Positions 8,973-18,055 of a stretch of 64,000 bases of DNA are shown here, piece by piece. Below the pieces are notes generated by a model. It was not told where the DNA came from, made no database searches, and saw only the letters and a list, made by a program, of their open reading frames with translations. Within the stretch, counting starts at the first letter, position 1; each line of letters opens with the position of its first letter. The translations under genes and the position numbers were made by a program. This DNA is from Motiliproteus sp965230735 (lineage in GTDB: Bacteria > Pseudomonadota > Gammaproteobacteria > Pseudomonadales > Balneatricaceae). Location of the stretch: NCBI RefSeq assembly GCF_965230735.1, contig NZ_OZ246016.1, positions 434,001-498,000 of the forward strand. Direction: 5' to 3'.

Positions 8973-10040
8973 TTACGCCCGCTCGTTATCGAGCGGGAAA
9001 TAAATAATAAAATCGGTATGGCCCGGCTGACTCTGACACTCGATCAGCCCCTGATGCTGATGGATGATCGACTGGGCGATCGACAGCCCCAGGCCGGTGC
9101 CTTCGGCACGACCGCTGATCATCGGGAAGAACAGTGTCTCTTTGAGCTTGTCCGGCACCCCGGGGCCGTTGTCGCTGATCACCAGCTGACACACCAACCG
9201 GTGGCGCTCATTGCCCAGGGTGAACTGGCGGATCGCCCGGGTCCGCAGCACAATCCGCGGCGACTCGGTATTCGATTCCAACAGTGCCTGCACACTGTTA
9301 CGCACCACATTGAGCACCGCCTGGATCAGCTGTTCCTCGTCGGCCTCCAGGTTCGGAATACTGGGATCGTAATCGCGCAGCAGCTCGACGCTGCCGTCGG
9401 TTTCGGCCGTGACCAGATTGAAAATCCGTTCCAGAATCTGGTGAATATTGAGCGATTGTTTATCGAGCAGGTTACGCGGCCCCAGCATCCGGTCGACCAG
9501 GTTCTGCAGCCGGTCGGCCTCGCTGATGATCACCTGGGTGTAATCCTCCAGGCTTCGGTCCGGCAACGCCCGCTCCAGCAGTTGAGCGGCGCCACGGATA
9601 CCGCCCAGCGGATTCTTGATCTCGTGCGCCAGGCCACGGATCAACCCCCGGGTCGCCTCCTGCTGCGCCCGGGACTCCTCTTCGCGACCGATGCGCACCA
9701 ACCGATCCCGCGGCAGGATCTCGACCAACAGCGAGCCGTTATGCTCGCCGACCAGCGGGGTAACGCTGTAATCCGCCGCAATCTCCCGGCCATGGAACAG
9801 CAGCAGATGCGCCTCGCGACGGGTAAAGGAATGGCCGCTCTCGTAGACATCACTGAGCACGTCGTAGAACTCGGAGTGGTCGCGAATCAGGGTCACGACA
9901 CTTTCCCCCAGCACCCGCCTGGCACTGACATCAAACAGCATCTCACCGGCCGGATTGAGGTATTGCAGGCAGCGATCACGGTCGAGCATCAACACCGCAC
10001 CCGAGAGGTTATCCAATAGCTGCTTATACAGATTCTGCAC
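8973..10040 (-). CDS. ntrB: Nitrogen regulation sensor histidine kinase NtrB
   Basis: 355-aa soluble two-component kinase. N-terminal PAS domain (about residues 5-110); dimerisation/phosphotransfer domain with the His in LAHEIKNPLGGIRGAAQLL; ATPase domain with NVVRNSVQAL, ISDNGPGVP and GTGLGLSIAQSIIHQHQG. The start is GTG at 10040, preceded by GGAGTG at good spacing. It signals PII-sensed nitrogen status to NtrC, encoded next. A perfect NtrC-type operator 184 bp upstream suggests control by NtrC. Confidence 0.97.
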   Translation of the reverse strand: MQNLYKQLLDNLSGAVLMLDRDRCLQYLNPAGEMLFDVSARRVLGESVVTLIRDHSEFYDVLSDVYESGHSFTRREAHLLLFHGREIAADYSVTPLVGEHNGSLLVEILPRDRLVRIGREEESRAQQEATRGLIRGLAHEIKNPLGGIRGAAQLLERALPDRSLEDYTQVIISEADRLQNLVDRMLGPRNLLDKQSLNIHQILERIFNLVTAETDGSVELLRDYDPSIPNLEADEEQLIQAVLNVVRNSVQALLESNTESPRIVLRTRAIRQFTLGNERHRLVCQLVISDNGPGVPDKLKETLFFPMISGRAEGTGLGLSIAQSIIHQHQGLIECQSQPGHTDFIIYFPLDNERA

Positions 10041-10223
10041 AGATCACTCCGATTTCGATTGCCTGCTCGACGGACCATGCCGACGACCCAGGCGGTTATT
10101 ACTGATAGTTATTGCAAGAACCAAACCAGCTTGTGAATCCTGCCTATCTTTCTCGATCGCCCGTTATTCGGGGCTTTCTAACCCGATTCCTAACGACAGT
10201 TTAGAGCCCTAAGCAAAGCAGCG

Positions 10224-10238
10224 CACCAATTTGGTGCG
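10224..10238. promoter_or_regulatory. NtrC-type operator upstream of ntrB
   Basis: GCACCAATTTGGTGC is a perfect inverted repeat (7-bp arms around one base) matching the enterobacterial NtrC site. A half-site GCGCACCATCA follows near 10271. The stretch 10041-10368 between ntrB and glnA otherwise holds only the glnA terminator. By analogy with E. coli glnL the site may let NtrC limit ntrBC expression. Confidence 0.82.
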
Positions 10239-10322
10239 AATAGTTTTTTACCCCCCTGAGCGCACCATCAGGAGGCATCGTAAGCCAAAGCCTGGATAAC
10301 AACGGCAGGCACTTTTACAGCC

Positions 10323-10351
10323 AAAAAAAAACCGCCCGAAGGCGGTTTTTT
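10323..10351. terminator. Bidirectional terminator downstream of glnA
   Basis: A-run, stem ACCGCC / GGCGGT with a CGAA tetraloop (AT-extended), then T-run. On the minus strand it closes glnA; ntrB-ntrC is therefore probably transcribed mainly from its own promoter. Confidence 0.92.
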
Positions 10352-10368
10352 ATTTAGCGGGTAATGAC

Positions 10369-11775
10369 TTACACGCTGTAGTACATGTCGAACTCGACCG
10401 GGTGAGTGGTCATGTTCAGACGCTCGATCTCTTCGTTCTTCAGCGCGATGTAAGCATCGATCGCATCGTCGGACATAACGCCGCCGGCGGTCATGAACTC
10501 ACGGTCCTTATCCAGCGCGTCCAGCGCCTCTTCGAGGCTTGAACATACGGTCGGGATCTCGGCAGCTTCTTCAGCCGGCAGGTCGTACAGGTCCTTGTCA
10601 GCCGCATCGCCCGGGTGAATCTTGTTCTTGATACCGTCCAGGGCAGCCATCTGCAGCGCCGCGAAGCACAGGTACGGGTTGGCAGTCGGATCCGGGAAAC
10701 GGAACTCAACACGACGTGCTTTCGGGTTGGTTACGTACGGGATACGGATGGAAGCGGAACGGTTACGGGCAGAGTAAGCCAGCATAACCGGAGCTTCGAA
10801 GCCCGGTACCAGACGCTTGTAGGAGTTGGTGGAAGCGTTGGCGAAAGCGTTGATCGCTTTGGCGTGCTTGATAACACCACCGATAGCATACAGCGCAGTT
10901 TCGCTCAGGCCACCGTACAGGTCACCGGAGAACTGGTTCTGGCCATCTTTGGAGATGGACATGTGAACGTGCATACCGGAACCGTTGTCACCAACCAGCG
11001 GCTTAGGCATGAAGGTCGCCGTCTTGCCGTAAGCGTGGGCAACGTTGTGAACACAGTACTTCAGGATCTGAACTTCGTCAGCCTTCTTCACCATGGTGTT
11101 GGCGCCAACACCGATCTCACACTGACCGGCAGTACCAACTTCGTGGTGGTGTACTTCAATTTCCAGGCCCATGGCAGACATGGCGTCACACATAGCCGCA
11201 CGCAGGTCGTGCAGGGAGTCAACCGGAGGAACCGGGAAGTAACCGCCTTTAACAGTCGGGCGGTGACCGATGTTGCCGCCTTCGAAGACTTCGTTGGAAG
11301 ACCAGGCTGCTTCGTCGGAAGAGATCTGGTAGCCGGCACCGGAGATGTCAGCGTGCCACTTAACGTCGTCAAAGACGAAGAACTCAGGCTCTGGACCAAA
11401 CAGAGCACTGTCACCGATACCGGTGGACTTCAGGTACTCTTCGGCGCGAGCAGCGATGGAACGCGGGTCGCGGTCGTAACCCTGACCGGTGGTCGGCTCA
11501 ACGATGTTACAACGAACGATAACGGTAGCATCTTCGGTGAAGGGATCCAGGCGAGACGCTTCGTCGTCAGCCTGCATGATCATGTCTGATTCGTTGATGC
11601 CTTTCCAACCAGCGATGGAAGAACCATCGAACATTTTGCCTTCTTCGAAGAAATCTTCGTCAACTTCGCTAGAAGGAATAGTAACGTGCTGCTCTTTACC
11701 TTTGGTGTCGGTGAAACGCAGGTCAACCCAGCGGGCTTCACTCTCTTGGATCAGCTTCAGAGTATTCTCTGACAT
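10369..11775 (-). CDS. glnA: Glutamine synthetase, type I
   Basis: ATP-dependent glutamine synthesis from glutamate and ammonia; 468 aa, the normal GSI length. Visible signatures: MFDGSSIAGWKGI, the ATP/metal site GPEPEFFVFD, HHHEVGTAGQCEIG, the KPLVGDNGSGMHVHMS motif, and NRSASIRIP. The adenylylation Tyr is in KDLYDLP, so control by GlnE is expected. The upstream region carries a sigma-54 promoter and two NtrC operators, the classical nitrogen-limited promoter arrangement. Confidence 0.98.
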   Translation of the reverse strand: MSENTLKLIQESEARWVDLRFTDTKGKEQHVTIPSSEVDEDFFEEGKMFDGSSIAGWKGINESDMIMQADDEASRLDPFTEDATVIVRCNIVEPTTGQGYDRDPRSIAARAEEYLKSTGIGDSALFGPEPEFFVFDDVKWHADISGAGYQISSDEAAWSSNEVFEGGNIGHRPTVKGGYFPVPPVDSLHDLRAAMCDAMSAMGLEIEVHHHEVGTAGQCEIGVGANTMVKKADEVQILKYCVHNVAHAYGKTATFMPKPLVGDNGSGMHVHMSISKDGQNQFSGDLYGGLSETALYAIGGVIKHAKAINAFANASTNSYKRLVPGFEAPVMLAYSARNRSASIRIPYVTNPKARRVEFRFPDPTANPYLCFAALQMAALDGIKNKIHPGDAADKDLYDLPAEEAAEIPTVCSSLEEALDALDKDREFMTAGGVMSDDAIDAYIALKNEEIERLNMTTHPVEFDMYYSV

Positions 11776-11880
11776 ATGATTTCTCCAATAATCTCTGCAC
11801 TATTCCAGTGCTACTTTGATATTTACAGTCGAACCGTATCGCCTGCGGCAAAATCTGGTTTGTTTACTCGGCCTAAGACA

Positions 11881-11897
11881 TAGCAACAGCCATGCCA
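11881..11897 (-). promoter_or_regulatory. Sigma-54 (-24/-12) promoter of glnA
   Basis: On the minus strand the sequence reads TGGCATGGCTGTTGCTA: TGGCAT, 5-bp spacer, TTGCT, an excellent match to the TGGCAC-N5-TTGCA consensus. It points at glnA with a leader of about 95 nt. The two NtrC operators lie roughly 80-120 bp upstream, a usual enhancer distance. Confidence 0.88.
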
Positions 11898-11961
11898 ACG
11901 CTGTAACAGCCTGAAAAACCTGATAATTTGGTACTGAAGGCGCCAGATCAAAACAATTAAC

Positions 11962-11976
11962 GCACCATTGTGGTGC
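11962..11976. promoter_or_regulatory. NtrC operator 1 upstream of glnA
   Basis: GCACCATTGTGGTGC matches the NtrC palindrome GCACCAN(1)TTGGTGC with one mismatch. Its centre is 31 bp from operator 2, about three helical turns, which suits cooperative binding on one DNA face. Confidence 0.85.
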
Positions 11977-11992
11977 AATATTAACCACCCTA

Positions 11993-12007
11993 TCACCATT
12001 TTGGTGC
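11993..12007. promoter_or_regulatory. NtrC operator 2 upstream of glnA
   Basis: TCACCATTTTGGTGC is a slightly weaker NtrC site paired with the one at 11962. The rest of the 521-bp glnA-typA spacer (11776-12296) holds the sigma-54 promoter and the typA promoter/leader; no gene is supported there. Confidence 0.78.
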
Positions 12008-12208
12008 AAAGCGCCCACCGATAGCATAACTCTCCCCCTCGGCAATGCAACCAAACTCATCCCCACGATGGGGCCAGTTTCCCGTAGCAGCGCCAGCATC
12101 CGACCTATTCCGCCTCGACCCGGGCTGATTCGAGTCGCACATCGACCGCACCACCACCAATACGGCTTTCCTTTTATGCGACGCTGCTATGAAACAGCCA
12201 CAATGGTG

Positions 12209-12214
12209 TATAAT
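12209..12214 (+). promoter_or_regulatory. Probable -10 element of typA promoter
   Basis: A perfect TATAAT lies 83 bp before the typA ATG, predicting a start site near 12221. No strong -35 is seen at 16-18 bp. The predicted start falls only a few bases before a complete terminator hairpin. Confidence 0.55.
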
Positions 12215-12226
12215 CTGACCAACTTT

Positions 12227-12258
12227 TGCCCCCGGTTCGAGCCGGGGGCACTTTTTTT
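12227..12258 (+). terminator. Terminator-like hairpin in the typA leader
   Basis: TGCCCCCGG, a six-base loop and CCGGGGGCA form a perfect 9-bp GC-rich stem followed by CTTTTTTT. It sits between a consensus -10 and the typA start codon, so it is either an attenuator, the end of a short RNA, or an insulating terminator with typA transcribed from elsewhere. glnA points away from it, so it does not end any visible upstream gene on the plus strand. Confidence 0.75.
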
Positions 12259-12296
12259 ATTGGATCACCCCAGCCCACCCTGTTTGAGTTTTAACC

Positions 12297-14135
12297 ATGT
12301 CCGCATCTGAAAAAATCAACGATATCAGCAAGCTGCGAAATATCGCCATCATCGCTCACGTTGACCACGGCAAGACCACCCTGGTCGATAAGCTGCTATC
12401 ACAGTCAGGCACCCTGGCCCGCCGTGATGAAGGATCCGAGCGGATCATGGACTCCAATGACCAGGAAAAAGAGCGCGGCATTACCATTCTGGCGAAAAAT
12501 ACCGCCATCGAATGGAACGATTACCACATCAATATCGTCGACACCCCCGGACACGCCGACTTCGGTGGTGAGGTGGAGCGCGTATTGTCGATGGTCGACT
12601 GCGTACTGCTGCTGGTCGATGCCGTTGACGGGCCGATGCCGCAGACCCGTTTCGTTACCCAGAAGGCGTTTGCTCAGGGCTTGAAGCCGATCGTGGTTAT
12701 CAACAAGATCGACCGCCCCGGTTCCCGTCCGGACTGGGTCATGGATCAGGTATTCGACCTGTTCGACAACCTCGGTGCCACCGACGAACAGCTGGATTTC
12801 CCGGTTGTCTACGCGTCGGCCCTGAACGGCATTGCCGGCCTGGAACCCGACGCCATGGCCGACGACATGACGCCGCTGTTCGAAGCCATTGTTGAGCATG
12901 TTGAATCTCCCAAGGTTGATGTCGACGGGCCGTTCCAGATGCAGATCTCGGCGCTGGACTACAACAGCTATCTCGGCGTTATCGGTGTCGGCCGCATCAA
13001 GCGCGGCAGCATCGGCGCCAACGGCCAGGTCAAGGTGATCGACATCGACGGTCAGGTCCGTAGCGGCAAGGTTCTCAAGATCATGGGTTACATGGGCCTG
13101 GAGCGGGTCGACGTACCGAGTGCCCAGGCGGGTGACATTGTCTGTGTCACCGGCATCGACAAGCTCAACATCTCCGACACCCTGTGCGACCCAGACAACG
13201 TCGAAGCGCTGCCGGCATTGAGCGTTGATGAGCCCACCGTATCGATGACCTTCCAGGTCAACGACTCCCCGTTCGCCGGTCTGGACGGCAAGTTTGTCAC
13301 CTCCCGCAACATCAAAGAGCGCCTGGATCGTGAACTGATTCACAACGTAGCGCTGCGGGTCGAAGAGGGTGACTCACCGGAGAAATTCAAGGTTTCCGGT
13401 CGAGGCGAACTGCACCTGTCGGTACTGATCGAAACCATGCGTCGCGAAGGTTTTGAGCTTGGCGTATCACGCCCGGAAGTGGTGCAGAAAGAGGTCGACG
13501 GTGAAATCCACGAGCCGTTCGAAGAGGTAATGATCGACGTCCAGGACGAGCATCAGGGCGCCATCATCGAAGAGCTGGGCAAGCGCAAGGGCGACATGAC
13601 CAACATGGAAGTGGACGGCAAGGGTCGGGTTCGCCTGACCTTCCTGATTCCGTCCCGCGGTCTGATCGGCTTCCGTAGCCTGTTCCTGACCCTGACCTCC
13701 GGCACCGGCATCATGACCTCGATCTTCGATCACTACGGCCCGGTCAAAGAGGGTGAAGTGGTATCGCGGATCAACGGCGTGCTGGTCTCCATGGTGGGCG
13801 GTAAAGCACTGGGCTATGCCCTGTTCAACCTGCAGGAGCGTGGCCGTCTGTCCATCGACCCCAACGTCGAAGTCTACGAAGGCATGATCCTGGGTATCCA
13901 CAGCCGCTCCAACGACCTGGCGGTCAACCCGACCAAGGGCAAGCAGCTGACCAACATCCGCGCCTCCGGCTCCGATGAAAACATCCAGCTGACCCCACCG
14001 GTCCGCTTCACCCTGGAGCAGGCGCTGGACTTTATCGAAGACGACGAGCTGGTCGAAGTGACACCGCACCATATCCGTCTGCGTAAGAAGTTCCTGAAGG
14101 AGCACGAACGCAAGCGCGCCGCCCGCGGCGGCTGA
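12297..14135 (+). CDS. typA: Translational GTPase TypA/BipA
   Basis: Ribosome-associated GTPase needed for stress and cold adaptation and 50S assembly. 612 aa, family length. GTPase motifs: AHVDHGKTT (G1), DTPGHADFGGEV (G3), NKIDRPGSRPDW (G4). Then come domain II, EF-G-like domains III/V, and the TypA-specific C-terminal region with NPTKGKQLTNIRASGSDEN and a basic end (RLRKKFLKEHERKRAARGG). Divergent from glnA; preceded by a terminator-like leader hairpin and followed by a terminator. Confidence 0.97.
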   Translation: MSASEKINDISKLRNIAIIAHVDHGKTTLVDKLLSQSGTLARRDEGSERIMDSNDQEKERGITILAKNTAIEWNDYHINIVDTPGHADFGGEVERVLSMVDCVLLLVDAVDGPMPQTRFVTQKAFAQGLKPIVVINKIDRPGSRPDWVMDQVFDLFDNLGATDEQLDFPVVYASALNGIAGLEPDAMADDMTPLFEAIVEHVESPKVDVDGPFQMQISALDYNSYLGVIGVGRIKRGSIGANGQVKVIDIDGQVRSGKVLKIMGYMGLERVDVPSAQAGDIVCVTGIDKLNISDTLCDPDNVEALPALSVDEPTVSMTFQVNDSPFAGLDGKFVTSRNIKERLDRELIHNVALRVEEGDSPEKFKVSGRGELHLSVLIETMRREGFELGVSRPEVVQKEVDGEIHEPFEEVMIDVQDEHQGAIIEELGKRKGDMTNMEVDGKGRVRLTFLIPSRGLIGFRSLFLTLTSGTGIMTSIFDHYGPVKEGEVVSRINGVLVSMVGGKALGYALFNLQERGRLSIDPNVEVYEGMILGIHSRSNDLAVNPTKGKQLTNIRASGSDENIQLTPPVRFTLEQALDFIEDDELVEVTPHHIRLRKKFLKEHERKRAARGG

Positions 14136-14155
14136 TCGCAACGACAATAACCGAC

Positions 14156-14187
14156 AAAAATCCCTGCTCCGGCAGGGATTTTTTTTT
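14156..14187 (+). terminator. Intrinsic terminator after typA
   Basis: TCCCTGC / GCAGGGA stem with a TCCG tetraloop, preceded by AAAAA and followed by nine T. Confidence 0.95.
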
Positions 14188-14315
14188 GCGCGTTTCGATT
14201 CAAGCGGTTACGACGGTAAAGTAAGGTAAAAGACCGGGAAGCGTTGCGACAAATAGGGTTTAATCCAAACAACCTGAAGGACGCCCCCCTTTGACAGCAG
14301 TCCGAGGAGAAAGTG

Positions 14316-15716
14316 ATGCTGCCCCAACACCTGCGAGCCCCCTTGGCTCTAGTATCGATCGTACTGGCCCCCCTTTCCGTCGCGGCTGACTCCGCTCCGA
14401 GCTATCCCATTGTCGATACCGGCCAGCAGCACTGCTACAGCGACCGTCGGCAGATCAACTGCACCAAATTGGGGCAGCACTATTCCGGCCAGGACGCCCA
14501 ACATCTCGGTCATCAATCGCAATACCGGGACAACGGAGACGGTACCGTCACCGATCTGGTGACCGGACTGACCTGGATGCAGGCTCGGGGGACCAAGATG
14601 AGCTGGGACGACGCCATGCGTGGCGCCGCCGAACTGCGACTGGCGGGCCACGACGATTGGCGGGTTCCGACCATCAAGGAGCTCTACTCGCTGATCGACT
14701 TCAACGGCCACTTTAATCCCAACGGCAGCTCTACCCCCTTCATCGATGACGACAGCTTCGAGTTTCACTATGGCGACCGCTCCCGCGGCGAGCGCGAAAT
14801 CGACAGCCAGGACTGGAGCGCTACCGAGTATGTCGGCACGACCATGGGCGGTGCCGCCACGGTGTTCGGGGTTAATTTTGCCGACGGCCGCATCAAGGGT
14901 TATCCCAAACAAGACCCCCGTCGGGGCGTTAAGCAGCTCTATGTGCGTTACGTCCGCGGTAATCCGGATTACGGCACCAACCAGTTTCGTGACAACCGTG
15001 ACGGCACCATCAGCGATCAGGCCACCGCACTGATGTGGAGCCGCGACGACAGCCACCAGGGGATGAACTGGCAGCAGGCGCTGGCCTGGGTCGAGCAGCG
15101 CAACGCCGAACGATATCTGGGCTATAGCGACTGGCGCCTACCCAACGCCAAGGAGCTGCAAAGCCTGGTCGATTACCGCTTCGCTCCGGCCGCCCGCAAC
15201 CCCGCAGCCCGCGGCCCGGCGATCGATCCTCAGTTTCAGATTAGCCAACTCAGCGGCAACGAGTATCCATTCTTCTGGAGCAGCACCACCCACCTGGACG
15301 GACCCTCCAGCCGTCAGGCCCAAAACGCGGTCTATCTGGCCTTTGGCCAAGCTCAGGGCTGGATGGGCGGTAATCGCGGCGCTGAAGAGGGCGGGCAATC
15401 CGACCGTCGCCCCGGGCCGCCACCGATGCGGGCAGGACGAGGCCCCGATCACGGAGGGCCGGAACATGGCCGACCCGGCTTTGGTCGCCCCGGCGTTAGC
15501 AACCCGGGCTTTGGCCAGGCCCCACCACCGAGGCCGAGACCATCCGGCAACGGCAGTCACACTCAGTCGGCAACCCTGATGGATGTCCACGGCGCCGGCG
15601 CCCAACGCAGTGACCCCAAGGCCGGCAACCCGGCCGACTACCCCAACGGTCACGGTCCCCAGGGCGATGTCGTTCGAATCAACAACTACGTCCGCCTGGT
15701 TCGCGACCTGAATTGA
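14316..15716 (+). CDS. Exported protein with two DUF1566 (Lcl C-terminal) domains
   Basis: 466-aa exported protein with a signal peptide (about residues 1-24). It has two tandem DUF1566 modules: the first about residues 70-215 (RDNGDGTVTDLVTGLTWMQ, GHDDWRVPTIKELYSLIDF), the second from about 224 (RDNRDGTISDQATALMWSRD, SDWRLPNAKELQSLVDYRF). A Gly/Pro/Arg/His-rich linker splits the second module before the closing VRINNYVRLVRDLN strand. DUF1566 is a lectin-like extracellular fold; function here is unknown. The start at 14316 has GAGGAG at ideal spacing. Confidence 0.8.
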   Translation: MLPQHLRAPLALVSIVLAPLSVAADSAPSYPIVDTGQQHCYSDRRQINCTKLGQHYSGQDAQHLGHQSQYRDNGDGTVTDLVTGLTWMQARGTKMSWDDAMRGAAELRLAGHDDWRVPTIKELYSLIDFNGHFNPNGSSTPFIDDDSFEFHYGDRSRGEREIDSQDWSATEYVGTTMGGAATVFGVNFADGRIKGYPKQDPRRGVKQLYVRYVRGNPDYGTNQFRDNRDGTISDQATALMWSRDDSHQGMNWQQALAWVEQRNAERYLGYSDWRLPNAKELQSLVDYRFAPAARNPAARGPAIDPQFQISQLSGNEYPFFWSSTTHLDGPSSRQAQNAVYLAFGQAQGWMGGNRGAEEGGQSDRRPGPPPMRAGRGPDHGGPEHGRPGFGRPGVSNPGFGQAPPPRPRPSGNGSHTQSATLMDVHGAGAQRSDPKAGNPADYPNGHGPQGDVVRINNYVRLVRDLN

Positions 15717-15902
15717 GTAATCGGTCCGGATCAAGCGATCTGGACTCCGCCTTGATCTAACCCAGCCCAATCGTCGCCCAGCTGGGATAGAATGAGCGTT
15801 TCGAGGGTCACAAAGTCATCGACGCCCCCATGGGTCAACTAAAGTGTCCACTAAACTATCGCCATGGGCCTGCATCGGTCCGTCAGGCTATACGGGAGTA
15901 AA

Positions 15903-16079
15903 ATGATGGAAACGATAATGGTGCTCGCCCCAATGTTTGTCTTTTTGGTGGGTTGGTTTGTGATCGGGCGCCTGATTCCACTGGCCTTCAAAGATGAGCC
16001 CGAGAAAGACGAGGCTGAATCTTCCGGCGACACCGAGCAGGACAACACGACCCAGAAACAGGATTCGGGTAAGCAGTAA
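15903..16079 (+). CDS. Small single-pass membrane protein
   Basis: 58-aa protein starting MMETIMVLAPMFVFLVGWFV: one membrane helix near the N-terminus, then a hydrophilic acidic and Gln/Ser-rich tail. The ATG at 15903 has GGGAG upstream; an in-frame ATG at 15864 lacks a ribosome site. Its stop overlaps the next start (TAATG), so the two genes are translationally coupled. Function unknown. Confidence 0.6.
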   Translation: MMETIMVLAPMFVFLVGWFVIGRLIPLAFKDEPEKDEAESSGDTEQDNTTQKQDSGKQ

Positions 16080-16480
16080 TGAGCGTTTACGCTCAGCTGC
16101 TGCAACAGATTCTGACACTGCAGCAGGACGCTGGAGATATTCTCCATCTCCAGCAACTACAGCACAGTGAGCTTCGCCGCTACACCATCAACGGCGACGA
16201 GCCACTCAGTTCGCACCAAAACAGTGCGCTAATAGAGCAACTTGTCGAGGGCAGCGTTGATCAGCTGTTTGTGATCGAGTGGTGCACCACCAATAGCGCC
16301 ACCATGATCGAATCGGGCCTGCATCTGTTTCTGGACCCGCATCAGGCTCGGCAATGGCGCGATTGCCACCCCAACCCGCTCTTCCATAGCCTGGCCATCA
16401 AACCGCTCAGCATCGGGCGAGCCCGTCATGAACTGACCCTGCTAAGCCAGTCCAATAGCGCTCTTCGCCCCAACAGCTGA
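16079..16480 (+). CDS. Hypothetical protein coupled to the small membrane protein
   Basis: 133-aa protein, no signal peptide or membrane helix. N-terminus is helical and Gln/Leu-rich (AQLLQQILTLQQDAGDILHLQQLQ), followed by a mixed alpha/beta region with a FVIEWCTTNSATMIESGLHLF segment. I do not recognise a family. Start overlaps the previous stop by one base. Confidence 0.55.
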   Translation: MSVYAQLLQQILTLQQDAGDILHLQQLQHSELRRYTINGDEPLSSHQNSALIEQLVEGSVDQLFVIEWCTTNSATMIESGLHLFLDPHQARQWRDCHPNPLFHSLAIKPLSIGRARHELTLLSQSNSALRPNS

Positions 16481-16617
16481 TCCTCCAGATCAGACGCGCA
16501 CAGCCCCCTAGCCGAGACAGGGGCCCTACCCAGGTTGCTATCGAATCTCGATCCCGCGCTGTGCCAATCAGCTCAAAGCCGCTATTATCAATGAGATAGA
16601 CCAGCAGGAGCGACGTC

Positions 16618-17568
16618 ATGCACAGCCTCTTCCCGGAGATTCAGTCCTACAAGCAGCAATGGCTCGATGTCGACGAGCAGCATAGTCTGTATCTGGAAGA
16701 GAGCGGCAACCCCAACGGCCGTCCGGTGCTCTTTGTCCACGGCGGCCCCGGTGGCGGAACCAGCCCCTTCAACCGTCGCTTCTTCGATCCGGAGAAGTAC
16801 CGCATCATCCTGTTCGACCAACGCGGCTGCGGACGCTCCAAACCCCATGCCGAACTGGGGCGAAATCAAACCGAGTTACTGGTCAGCGATATTGAAGCGA
16901 TTCGCCAGCATCTGAATATCGACAGCTGGCTGCTGTTTGGCGGTTCCTGGGGCGCAACCCTGAGTCTGCTCTATGCCCAGGCCCATCCCAAGCGGGTCAA
17001 CGGTTTGATTCTGCGCGGCGTATTTCTGTGCCGTGAGCAGGATATCCGCTGGTTTTATCAGCACGGCGCCAACCATATCTTTCCGGACTTCTGGGAAGAC
17101 TACGCCGCTCAGATTCCGGTCGATGAACAACAGGACTTCGTCGCCGCCTACTACCGCCGCCTGACGTCGGATAACGAGCTGGCCCGCATGGCAGCCGCCA
17201 AAGCCTGGTCAACCTGGGAGGCGCGCTGCTCGACCCTGAATCCGAGCAATTCGTTGGTGACCCACTTCAGCGATCCCCACGTGGCCTTGGCGATGGCCCG
17301 GATCGAGGCGCACTATTTCGTCAACAACGCCTTTATCGAACCGAACCAGATTCTTGATCACGCCGCTCGAATTAAGGACATTCCCACCATCATCATTCAT
17401 GGACGCTACGATATGGTCTGTCCGATCAACCAGGCCTACGCCCTGTATGAGAAACTACCCACCGCCGAGCTGCATATCGTCCGCGATGCCGGTCACTCGG
17501 CCCTTGAGCCCGGAATCACCGACAACCTGATCAAGGCCACCAACCAGTTTGCACTGCGGCTGGCATAA
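16618..17568 (+). CDS. pip: Proline iminopeptidase
   Basis: Cytosolic alpha/beta hydrolase removing N-terminal proline from peptides; 316 aa. Shows the oxyanion motif HGGPGGGTSPFNRRFFDP, RIILFDQRGCGRSKPH, the nucleophile elbow GGSWGATLSLLYAQ, the acid region GRYDMVCP and the catalytic His in DAGHSALEPG. Single gene, followed 49 bp later by dtd. Confidence 0.95.
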   Translation: MHSLFPEIQSYKQQWLDVDEQHSLYLEESGNPNGRPVLFVHGGPGGGTSPFNRRFFDPEKYRIILFDQRGCGRSKPHAELGRNQTELLVSDIEAIRQHLNIDSWLLFGGSWGATLSLLYAQAHPKRVNGLILRGVFLCREQDIRWFYQHGANHIFPDFWEDYAAQIPVDEQQDFVAAYYRRLTSDNELARMAAAKAWSTWEARCSTLNPSNSLVTHFSDPHVALAMARIEAHYFVNNAFIEPNQILDHAARIKDIPTIIIHGRYDMVCPINQAYALYEKLPTAELHIVRDAGHSALEPGITDNLIKATNQFALRLA

Positions 17569-17617
17569 TCACTTCAGCCGCTCAATCGACCCATTTCTTC
17601 TCAGACTAAGGATTTTC

Positions 17618-18055
17618 ATGCTCGCCCTGATTCAACGCGTCAGCCAGGCCTCCGTCACCATCGATAATGAAATCAACGGCCAGATCGGCCCCGGTATTTT
17701 ACTGCTGCTGGGCGTTCAGAAAGGCGACGATCGCGCCAGCGCTGACAAGTTGCTGAAAAAGGTGCTGGCCTACCGCATCTTCGGCGACGAGGATGACAAG
17801 ATGAATCTTAGCTTGAGCCAAACTGGCGGCGGCCTGCTGGTGATCTCGCAGTTTACCCTCGCCGCCGACACCCGCAAAGGCCTGCGCCCCAGCTTCTCCA
17901 GCGCCGCGCCGCCCGCACTGGGCGAGGAGCTGTACGACTATTTCGTCGAACAGGCCCGACAGTGCCACCCGCAGGTGGAAACCGGTCGCTTCGGCGCCGA
18001 TATGAAGGTGGCGCTGCTCAACGATGGTCCGGTCACCTTTATGCTGGAAAGCTGA
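17618..18055 (+). CDS. dtd: D-aminoacyl-tRNA deacylase
   Basis: Hydrolyses D-aminoacyl-tRNAs to keep D-amino acids out of protein; 145 aa from MLALIQRVSQASVTI, the canonical family start. Contains the SQFTLAADTRKG active-site motif and the C-terminal NDGPVT motif (NxGPVT). An in-frame ATG at 17549 lies inside pip and is rejected. Confidence 0.96.
   Translation: MLALIQRVSQASVTIDNEINGQIGPGILLLLGVQKGDDRASADKLLKKVLAYRIFGDEDDKMNLSLSQTGGGLLVISQFTLAADTRKGLRPSFSSAAPPALGEELYDYFVEQARQCHPQVETGRFGADMKVALLNDGPVTFMLES

Noticed and set aside
10615..11589. Long plus-strand open frame opposite glnA
   Set aside because: It is antisense to a highly conserved gene and has no family features; such frames arise from high-GC codon bias.
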